DNA of 64,000 nt from Chrysemys picta bellii (lineage: Eukaryota; Chordata; Testudines; Emydidae). A program made the translations under genes and the position numbers. Location: the NCBI RefSeq assembly GCF_011386835.1, contig NC_088794.1, forward strand, positions 91,744,009 through 91,808,008, written 5' to 3'. Position 1 is the first letter of the stretch, and each line of letters starts with the position of its first letter. This document shows positions 14,001 through 25,773 of the stretch, piece by piece. The notes under the pieces were generated by a model that had not been told where the DNA came from, did no database searches, and saw only the letters and a list, made by a program, of their open reading frames with translations.

Positions 14001-17000
14001 AGGAGGCTTTTTTTTTTTTTAAATAGTATTCAACTCTGTCTACAATCTACCTTTGCCAAGGTCAGATGGTGCAAAACTGGACTGTAGAATTGATAAAATT
14101 ATAGTATCCTCAGGACCCTAACTGGAACAGACTTAGCAAGACCACATAAAAGCAAAGGGGATCCATTTATGTCAAATATTTCATACCACAATTGGCAGAC
14201 ATGGGCAGACAGGCATGTGCAAACACATGCATAGAGATTTTGCTGACATTTGTCAGTCCTTTTTTAAAGTTCTTTTTATTTTTTTTTCCTCAACAGGAGT
14301 AGAATAATTTGGTTTATATAGCTCAATTTTATGAGAAACATTCACACCCAAGTAAACAAGAGAAGGCAATTTTAATGGTTTTCCCTTCAGTACTGTTGCC
14401 ATTTCAATTAAAGTGTCACAGTTTGCTTTTTCCCCCCATGGTAATTTTGTACCCTAAAATCTTTCCAAGTTCTTTCACTTCTGATAATACAATAGGCAAA
14501 GTTGAGTAGGGCTCCCTCAAATAAAGCAGGCTATCATGCACATATGGTGAAATATAGCCGTGTTTTCCACCAGTTAATATATGAGGTATTGTTGGGATGA
14601 AACTGAATTAGTTGGATGAAAGGTTCTAATCTAACAGGATCAGCTAATTGGAGGGGGGCAGGAATCGACAGCTTTGCCTGGGCACTCCTTCCTAACCGAA
14701 GAGGGCAACACATTTCTGTCTGTTCTAATTCTACCCATACATGATTTAAATAAAGAGCCAAATTAAAATATTTTAGTGCTTTTAAGAGGAAACCCCACTC
14801 CACTCTATCAAAGGTCCTGGAGTCTAAAGTTCAGATAGCTCTTCTTGTTGACTGAGTGCTCAGTTTTATTTAGCCTACAAATACTGACTACAATTCCTTT
14901 CCGCTACAAAGCCTGCTTAAGTTCAATGTACAAGTTAATACTTCCTCAAGTGTTAAGACTATAATTTTCATGCAAATGTCAGAATCCTGATTCAACATGG
15001 AGATTGTTCCTCAAGATGCACATCTCACTGGATCTCTATTTTGTTTTTAAAATACAGATTGTAGACAAAGTTAACTGTTGAGAAGAGATTTCTTCCTTAA
15101 TGATCTAGCTGAAAGTTTTCATAAGATTGTAGTGATTTTGGCAGGTAAGCACTTGTAAAATTCTGTAAAACTATCTGTTTCAAGTGCTTTCACTAAATTA
15201 AGATAAAATACAGCTTCGGAAACTTCAGCAGGTATAAGACCTTTTCATAGTTCTTATTTCTTTTCCTTTGTAAGTTTACCTTTTGCAAGTTATTTTATAT
15301 CTGTTGTTGATTCTTGGGATTCAGATGTGTAATAAGACTTGAAACATTATCCTATCCTATCTCCTAGAACTGGAAGGGACCTTGAAAGGTCATCAAGTCC
15401 AGCCCCCTGCCTTCACTGCAGACTCATTTTTATGACAGGTTTCAGAGTAGCAGCCGTGTTAGTCTGTATCCGCAAAAAGAAGAACAGGAGTACTTGTGGC
15501 ACCTTAGAGACTAACAAATTTATTAGAGCATAAGCTTTAAGTGGGCTGTAGTCCACGAAAGCTTATGCTCTAATAAATTTGTTAGTCTCTAAGGTGCCAC
15601 AAGTACTCCTGTTCTTCTTTTTACTCATTTTTATGGATCTGGTAACTCCCCCAATTCATCCAACAGCTCATTAGTTGTATTTAGAGTTTCTTTCTTAAAT
15701 TACTAAATGATTTTATTCCCTCAATCAAATTCTCTTGCTTTATTAAACTGTAATATGTTCTTCCGCCATTTCAAGGTTAATTTTCCTATATTCTTGCATA
15801 ATATAAAGTTATAAACATTCCCATCTGTGTGTGTGCATGCATGCGCATGAGCATGCCCCAAGAAACCCTTAATGCCACCTGGCAAGGGGGTTACAGGAAT
15901 GTCCTGATTCTGGTACGTACATTCTTGTTCACCAAAGAATGTCATGTGAGGTGTCAAATGAAAGCCAGGGTCTCACTGGACATTAATATCATTGTGAAAT
16001 GTATGTACAAATACTATGCAAAGATACTAGGTTTTAAAGTCTGTATTAAGGCAGAGTTGACAAACAGGTTTTCTGTCAGGAAAGAGTTGTTTATTCACTT
16101 CTCTCTCTGTTGAGATGTAAATTAAGCATTGTAAACTAAAACAATGAATGTCTATTTACATATAAAGTCAAAAGGGAGATGTGAAATCAACAGGGAAGCA
16201 GCACATAGGAAAAATAATCCATGGATGGTTATTCTGACTCTGAGAACAGGAAATATAAGTAGAAGACACCTCTTTATCTTGCACCTAAGTAAGTAAGTAT
16301 TGATTACATTTATGAAAACAGGATCTCAGCCAACCTTGGTTGAAATGATGCAGAGAACTTGGCAGGTGAGGTAAACGTCTTTAGACAGGAGGTTAGCTTG
16401 TTAAATTTAGTCTCTAGAAAGCATGTTATAATTTTGTTTTATATGTAACCTTTGGTTTCCATTATCCTTACTCAATACCTCTTGAATCTTTGGTAATAAA
16501 CTTATCCTTGTTTTCACTATAGCTATATCTCAGTGCTGTGATATTTAGCAAGGTGCTGATCCGGAGTTGATTCATACAACCTGGTGTGTACACTGTTCCC
16601 TTGGGGACAGCAGACCTGGTATTCCTATGAGCGTTCAGTAGATAAAGGAGGAACGCTTCAAAGGAGCTCGAGGACTGGGGTACACCTATTGTTAACCTGC
16701 AAGGCAGAATAAGGGCTGGCATACCCCAGAGGAGAGTGCTTGGGTGGCTAACAGACTGGTGGTGTCAGAGAGTTGACACCACGTTAAACACAAGCAAGTC
16801 TCCCTCATGTGAGAGGCCGGGGATGATAACAAGGTGACTCTCAGTCCTGGGTACCCCGAGAACCATCTGTGTGTGTATGTGTGTAGTAACTGGCAATTAG
16901 AGATTAAACCATTTATTTCCCCCCGCCTTTTTTTTTTTTTTGCATTCCCAAGAGGAAGCAGCAACAGGGTGTACCGGATCCCCACGAGAAGGTCTCATCA

Positions 17001-20000
17001 CTGCCCTCCTTTTAATTTCTAAAAAGGCTTCCAGGGAAGTAGATACTGAGCCACATCCCACTCCCATATGGGGTGAGCACACACTCTCAGGGAACAGTTT
17101 ATGAAGGTACTTACTCCCCTCAGGAGCCCCAGTTACATCATCATTTTATAACTACGGATGTTTTAAGAGAATTGTCTGTCTGTGGAGGGAGTTGGAAAGG
17201 GCATGCCCAGGAGAATGGGAGTAATCAGGAAACAAACTGTATTATTCAGTGTTCTTATAAATCCAGCCATATTAACAACTTAAAGGTAAATAAAAATAGA
17301 AATAAGTAGTAGAGGTTTAAAAATACAAAATATGGAAATAGGCAGAGGTGGAGGGTTTTTTTATTATATAAAAATATTGAAAATAGGCAGATGCAGGCTA
17401 AAAAAATTGATGAAAGCAAATTGATGAGGCATAAACACACAAACACTTAGATGAATATAAGCAAACATAAAAACTGAAATTGGTAGATGCAGTGGCATAC
17501 TGAGAGATTAACAACTATTATCAAGGACTGATTATGGGTCTAGTTCTGCCTGCTTTGATCACACAAATAGTCCCATCAGCTTCAGTGGAAACACTTGCAT
17601 GAGTAAAGCAAGTGTAATGTGGCTCTATATAGCCTGCTTTTATCATACAATAACCTTCTAGAGAATTGGATTTGGAGAGGAATGAACATATGTTAACTTA
17701 AGATACATCTACACTGCAAAATAATAATAATAATAATAATAATACCCATGGCAGCAAATCTCAGAGCCCAGGTCAACTGACTCAGGCTCATGGGGCTTGC
17801 ATTACAGGGCTAAAAATAGCAGTGTAGACGTTCCTGCTCAGGCTGGAGCCCAGACTCTGAGACTTCCCTCCCTCCACCAGGTTTCAGAACCTGAAAGGGA
17901 ACATCCACACCGCTATTTCTAGCCTTGTAGCATGAGCCCAAGTCAAGTGACCTGAACTCTGAGGCTTGCAATGGGTTGGTTGGTTGGTTTTTTGCAGTGT
18001 AGACATACCCATATAAACACATCTACATTGATTTAGTCACAGAGAAATACCCAATTGTAAAAGAACTTGTTGAAAGTTTCAAGAGATCCCAGGATACCTG
18101 ATGTGGGTGGAGTGAAGAATTTTCACTAGCGGTTCATGAGTAGAGCTGCTATAAAGTAACGATTTGGGGTTGGTGATGAGAACAGCTGGCCACTCCTCAA
18201 AGTTCAGATCTGCAAAGCTAAGGAGGTCATGATCAAATGCAAGGATCCGGTACCTGATGATAAGAGGTTAAAACAAGACAATTTTGTTAATGTGGACTAC
18301 TGCAAGGGCAGAGAATTCACAAATTGCCCCAAAGCTTTTAAAGAAGATTGACACATTTATTTTCCAAATTTTGTGTAAGTAAAATGAGTAGCAGGTGATA
18401 CAGTTTTTAGACTGAGACTTTCAAATTCATTTTACTTATTATGGAAGCGCCATGTGCAGTCCCATAGTTAAGACTGAGTTGAGTTTTGTATGCAGGCATT
18501 CAACTATTTTGTTATATATGAAGAATTATTATTATTAATTATTTGTATTACCATAGTACTTAGAGCTCTAGTCATGGACAAGGACCCCATTGTGCTAGGC
18601 ACTGTACAACCCCACTTATCCTCCCTAGAATCACAGCATTTACTTTTTGAGCACAGAATGAATTTTCTGATAATTTACAAATCAAATGGACTAGTTTAGG
18701 AATTAACAATTAAAATGGGTCCTTTTGAGATATTTACATCCCATATCACACAGTTTCTGTCTTAAAAATTATCTTAATAATAGACTAAGGTGGATGCTTC
18801 ACACTTCTGTTATAGTTAAAGCTCACTGAAATTTTGTGCATAGGCTACCCGTGAAGACTTAAAAAAACCCCACATGATTAATCTTCATTTCTCCACCCTC
18901 CACGATCTCCCATTCTTCATAATTGAAAGTTTCCTCTTCAGCAGGATCTGATAAACTATGTTCTACTACAGAAAATTCTATGTAAAACTGCCCCCCATTC
19001 AAAACAATTGCCATCTCCTGTTGCTCTCAATGGGACTGAGGTCATAACTTGCCCTTCTGAAATGGTCAAGGCTGCTCATGAGGATGGCTGCTGGCTTCAC
19101 TCTCACTGGGAACAATGGGAGGTGGTGGCCATTTTGAAAGAGGCCACCTTTCATTGTAACAAAACAATGAGGGTAAGAACAAAAAAGAGAAAATTCAATG
19201 TGTTTTTAAAAGTTAGTTTAAATCAACTATAACCAAAATACTAACAAGACCAAAAATACTAACAAGCTTTAATTATATTGTTATTGCATGGTGTCACTAC
19301 TTGACAAAGTTAAGGTTGCTTGGGTACCATAACTGTGCATTTCCACACCTTAACATATTCAGATTTCATTTAAAATTAACCTGATCTCTGAATTGTCTCA
19401 GTTTTATAATGATTGGGTGTTGAAATAATTACAACATCCCTGCATGACAGGGTGTGCATCCCACACCATCCCTGATGTAGGCCCTCATTAACCCTAAGGC
19501 CAATTAAGTTAGCTGGCGTCACAAGCGAGAGGGAGGGCCAGGGTTAATTTAAGAGTGAAGCCCAGCTGGAGAAGGACTGAGACAAGACTATAAAGCCAGG
19601 TGGCTGAAAGCATAAGGGGGCTGCAGGGGAAGGGTCTCCAGTCACTCCCTGGGATGAGTGAGGTCATCAAGGACAAGAAGAAAGTCCAGGGGGAGAGTAA
19701 ACCCTGAGATCCTGTCCTGGAGTAAGGAGTCTAGCAAGAGGTTAGGAGGGGGTGAAGTAACCACGGGAAGTAGAGTAGACTCCCGTGGTAAACCCAGAAC
19801 CAGGCAAGGGAAATGAGAAAAGCTGGGTAGGAAGGACCCCAGGGAAACACCAACAGGGATGGGGATTGAGCAGACCTGGATTGTTGTGTATAGGAGTCCC
19901 TGGGCGAGAACCCGGTGTAGTAGGTGGACCCAGATTCCCCTGCTAGCCACTGGTATAGTGGCAAAGAGCCCCAAGCAGGGACTGAACACATCCAGAAAAG

Positions 20001-23000
20001 GCATTTGGACAGTGGTCCTGTTGGACTTTGTAACCCTGGAAGGGGTGGACTGAATGGGGACCTGGCTGGAGGGCCAAGTTACCAGAAAAGTAAGTACTGT
20101 AGAGAAAACAGAAGGGGGCACCCCATGCTGTGAGAGCTAACTTTCCCAGATCTGGACATGAACAGGCGCACTAGCAGTGAGTGGGAATCCTGTTACACCT
20201 TGTAATATGTTTTACCCTCAATTACTTATATTTAGTTTGAATTGTAACACTGTCTTAACATAGTTTTTATTTGGGATTTTAATCCAGATTTGACTCTCAG
20301 CCTCCAGAGATTAAAAGGATAGCATGCCAACCCACTAGTTCACATGGATTCCTTGCAACATCTACCACATTTCAGTCTATTGATGCTATATTTATCAGTT
20401 ACACTATTTTTGTTTTTGAAGCATGTGAACAGAATAGAGCTGATGCAAAGCAATGACATTTTAAAATACTAATACTGATGTTTTAATTACAGCTCATGTA
20501 GCAATTTGTTGATGAACAAACAGATATACACTATTTAGATTTCCTGTATTCCGTTTCTAAATATATAAAATAAGGGGAATACAGTGAAGAAAAATGTTTC
20601 TTTGACATAATTTATTATAATTATTTCAAACTGTTAGCATAGGGGGAAAATTCCCAGTGTTACATATGAAGGTATTTTTCATAATCATTAATGGTAGGAG
20701 CTAATACAACAGGGACATCATGTTTGCTGACCTCGCCACAAAGAATAAAAAGAAAGGGTCACCACTTCACCGGGTAGTGTCTGTGTATAACATTTGCTTT
20801 TTCACTGGGGGTTTACTTACTTCCTATTTTCCATCCAGTCTCCCAGCTCCAGTTCCAGAGTGCCCTGAGGGTGCCGACTATGCAGGACTGGCATCAGTCC
20901 ACCCAATGTATGGAGGTGCCCACACAAATAGGCTGTGGCAGAGCTAGTCAAAAACAATATGATTATTATTTTACTGGGATGAAAATGCCACCTTAGGATA
21001 GCTGATTGTTGAAGTGGGGTAATGCTGGAAATATGCTAGGGTTACCATACGTCCGGATTTTCCTGGACATGTCCGGCTTTTTGGGCTTCAAATCCCCGTC
21101 CGGGGGGAAATCCCAAAAAGCCGGACATGTCCGGGAAAATCGGGACATGCGGGGCCGGCGGTGCTGGGCCGGGGGCCGGGGCCGGGCTGGGGGCCGGGCC
21201 GGCGGTGCTGAGCCGGGGGCCGGGGGCTGGGCCGGGGGCGCTGAGCCAGGGGTGCTGGGCCGGGGCCGGCACCCCAGGGCCCGAGCCGACCCAGGCTGGA
21301 GACGCCGGGGGGGCCAGACTGGGCTGCACCTCCTCCCCCCACCCCTCCCTTACCTGCTTCAGGCTTCCCGCGAATCAAATGTTTGCGGGAAGTAGGGGAG
21401 GGGGCGGAGTTGGGGCGGGGACTTTGGGGAAGGGGTGGAGTTGGGTTGGGGGTGGGGGCGGGGCTGGGGCCCCATGGAGTGTCCTCTTTTTGGACACTCA
21501 AAATATGGTAACCCTAAAATATGCAGAAAGAGAAGAGAGATCTTACCTCATTACCATTCGTACTCCCGAGGATGGGGAGATGATTGTTGAAGTGGGGTAA
21601 TGGCCAAACCAGATGGTTTGGTTGCTATGATGACTTTCTGTGGCCAAGGAAGACAGCTCTTCCATTTGACTCTGAAATTGCAGACAAATTGAAAATGCGT
21701 TTCATTAGCATTCCGGCTATTTGGATCCAAGAGTCAAATAACAAACATCACAAATCACCCTTTAAACTATAAAGAGTACTTTTTAAAATTCCTATAGAAT
21801 CATGTGCATAAATGGAACTTTCAGAACTGCTGTCAATATCCCCCAATTCAAACAAAGTAAAAAGATCAGACATTGGAAAAAATAAAGCTACATAGCAGTC
21901 AAAGTATTCCTTTTACTTGAGCAGTGGCAAAAGCAGCATAAAGAGCTGCATGAGATTCTCCCTCCCCCCAAGGTTTTTTTGCCCATTTTAGCGTCAGCGT
22001 AAAGAAGGCATGCAAGTTGAGAGAGGTGACAGAAGTCCTGGGGAATGCACTAAAATGATGACAGTCCTTCCTGGAGAGCAGGGTGGATTTGATTTAGTCA
22101 GGAAGACTCGATTTAATCATGGATTTCTACATAAAAGTGCATTCTTGTTACCAAATTCTACACAGGTAGAGGAACTACATTAAAATATTCCCAAACTGGG
22201 TCTCTTTTAGGTCCTGCTGCCATTATAGGTTTTCCCTTCTAGTGAGAGAATGGTATGATAGATCTCAAATCCATGAAGGCTACACTCAGAAAGACCTCAA
22301 AACTTCTGGAATATGCTGCTCAAACAGTTTCACTTTTGTTTCTACTGCCTGTCCCTCCCATCTCACATTTATCTCCAGACTTCTTCTCCTTGTTCAGATC
22401 TATTCCCCCCCCCAACAATCTTCTATTCATTTAACTTTTTGAAACTTTGCACTTTTAGAGAGACGCAAGGGATTGACTCTGTGTACACAAATTTGCAGAG
22501 GGACAACAGGAATGAGGTCTGTTAATTCTCACCTCTAAATATTATTTATTTATTAATTTAAAAACATATTTTGCGGTTAACAAGCATGTTATCTCTGGAG
22601 ACACAAATCCACAATTTGAGAACTGCAAAACTAAGCATCTCTGATACTATCTTCTAGACTGAGCACTGAGTCCCATTGGGTAGATAGAAGGATTAACCGA
22701 AATCTATACAGAAGCCTGTGGAACCCATAAGATTGGGTCCCTAATCCATGAACTATTGGAACTCATTTACAAAACTTTTCTTAAACATTACATGAATATA
22801 TTGTCTCATACTATAGAATTAGAATTTATAATCCCTACTCCATGATGAGATATCTTTGAGCTATAATGTATCTTAATTAAAACTATCTTTAAATAGGTTT
22901 TTTCCTCAAAAAGCATTTTACCAAAAAAATCTGATTTAAATAAAAAAAAAATCTGATATTTTTATTAAAAATAATCATTGATTTTTATCCACTCTGATGG

Positions 23001-25738
23001 ACAGACACCCCAAAAAGCAGTGAATGGAAACCACTTCCACCATTAGAACCCTCACAAGGATCAATTCTCTCTCCAGTCCTTTTCAACATCTGCACGCAGC
23101 CATTAGGTGAACAGACCTTAGTGTCAGCAGTATATAGATGAGACACAGCTCTACCTATTCTCTACACCTGACCACACTGCTATCGTCAAGATGGCCCATA
23201 ATATAAATGATATCAGCTCATGGATAAAGAGCAGCTGGCTGAATCCGAAAGACAGAAGTGATGCTAATGGGTAAAGGAAAGCATTTTGGAGAGTTTGTAG
23301 CTGCAGTGCAGCTTCTGTTGGTTGAAAGTACACACCCGCAACTGGCCAATTCACTCCATAGCTTAGGACTACACTTCGATTCCTCACTGATGCTAAAGCT
23401 CTCACACAGCAGCATCCACAAGTAATGCCTTCTATCATCTCCAATTAGCTATGAGACTCTGCTCCATCCCAACAGATGGAGATCTGGCTTTATTTATTCA
23501 TATCTTTGACACCTCTCAGCTATACTACAACGTTATATACCTAGGCACAAAACCTTCAACATTTAGGAAACTCCAACTAGTACAAAACGCTGCAGCGCGT
23601 CTCCTCAGCAACACAGGCTACCACAATCACATTAAAAGTTTGCCTAAAGCTCCAGGATGAAAACAGTGGTTGACGATTATACTCTCCTGGCACAGTTGAA
23701 CTCTCTTCAACAAAAGTAAAGCTTGTTGTGTGGGGAAGTGTGTTGGGGACAGGTGTGAAAGTGTGGAATGAACTTCTCAAGGAACTAACGACCATCACTA
23801 ACCTCACTACTCACCTCTCCAAGTGCCTTCTCTAAGATAAATACATCGCAACACATATTTATTAAAAAGCCACCCAACTTTCTATTGGGGAGAGAACAAA
23901 CACATGACAGCTGTTAGTCACATCGCTTAACGCACTACTGGAAAGTGCTCAAATACGATGGTGACGAGTAGGGTATAAGAACCCACACAAAATAAAATAG
24001 AAGCTTTGGGTTTTGTTTTTTTAAATCTGCTTATTTTTTACCTTAGAAGTATCAAGTCTGGTCATCTTTGGTACTGCCAGGGACCTACTGTAGGGATGAA
24101 AGGGCTCAGAGAATGTGCACTGTCACCTCTAACGCCTTACTTGAAGGGGCATAGGTGCTGAATCTTTAACAGAGACATTCTTTTTCCAAAATGTTTGACA
24201 TTGGAGTTAAAATATTAAACAAAAAGTTTTAAATAGTGACTAAAATTCCCTTCCCTTAGTTGTTCAGCTTTCAATCTCTTGACTCTTGTGATAAAATTTC
24301 ACAAGTTCCCCAATTATCAGAGTTCAGAGAGACTTCCAGGATTGATAACACCTCAATTTCTCATGTAAAAAAGTCAGAAAAAAAAAAAAAACAGGACATA
24401 AGCCCATTGGTTTTCCACCTTTGCAAGTGCCCTTTCAGGGAGTCCAGGAGGACAGACAACATATTTTTCTGCCTTCTCACCTGAAGGTAAATGTTGCAAC
24501 ACATGAGTGGAGAAGAGAGAATCTGAGTTATAATCGTACAAAAATGGGATGAATTCTGGATGTCAAATTAGGTAACAATGCTTTAGTAGCTACAACTAAT
24601 ATTTCATTTGCCTTGAAGGATTTGTGTATTTTCTGCATCCTTGTTAAAAATCCCAGGTGTACAATCAAGTCACTGATAAAATCATAGATACATCTTTAAA
24701 ACCTGTGGCTTTAATCAACAACATAGCAACAGATATTCACTGATCCTGAACTACCTATTTTTTCTCAATCCAACAGTTTTATCCAAATGTTTGCAAATGA
24801 CACTCTTCTTACTCTCAGTTTCTTGCTCATAAAGTAAAAGCGTGCTTAATTCACTGCAGTCAAGAACAAGAGATCAGACTCAGAAATAAAGAGTCTCATC
24901 TTGAATTCTGCCTGCAAAGCTACTGCATCCAGCATGAATTAGAACAATCAATAGGAACAATAATACTGTATTTTGCACTGCTATAGCACCTTTCCTACAA
25001 CTATCTCCAAGTGCTTTACAAACATTAACTTACTTGGGGCCTTGTCTATACATGGAGTAATTCCAGAATAACTGAATAGTGTGTCCACTATTCTGGAATA
25101 GCTTTTTGGCTTTAAATTATTCCAGAATAACTGGCATGTGCAGATGAGCCCTTAGCCTCAACACTCATTTGAGGTAGCTACAAGTTAGGGAACATTTTAC
25201 TCATCACTGAATGCAGTCATTTCAGGAGCAGAAGATGACATCTGTTTAACAGAACATAGCAACACTAAACAACATTTTAGGAGAATAAATGAGAAAGAAT
25301 ACCATATCCATCAGAAACTAGAGAGGGAATTTAGGGAAGCAAAATGCAACTATTTGAACTGGAATTTGACCTAAACATCGGGATTAATATTTCTACTCTT
25401 TCAAATATTGCCATAGCATCTTTAACGATCACAAGAGAACAGGACCTCAGTTTTACATCTCATTCAAATGATCCAAATCTCTATACTTAGGATACAAACT
25501 ATCTTTCACATAAGCTTCATGGACTGCAGTACCACATCTTCTCAACATAACTGATGATGCTCGTGCACAAATAAGAACATAAACAAAAAAGAAACAAACA
25601 CACAAGGAACATGTTTAACAAATCAAAAAGGACAGAATTGGGAAGGAAAGCATTTTTTATTTTAAAGCTTCTAAGGGGCTGATACCAACATTGATGTGCA
25701 ACAAAAACAAAAAACCATAGGAAGTTCTTGACAGAGTC

Positions 25739-25773
<35 letters not shown>

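Noticed and set aside
15474..15622. CRISPR-like or structured RNA gene reading of the 64-bp inverted repeat
   Set aside because: The arms are clearly SINE sequence, the duplication shows retroposition, and this is a vertebrate genome; no array of spacers.
21006..21600. Overlapping frames of up to 157 codons on both strands
   Set aside because: Formed by the GC-rich core of the MITE in intron 6; they also run into TMEM62 exon 6 on the wrong strand.
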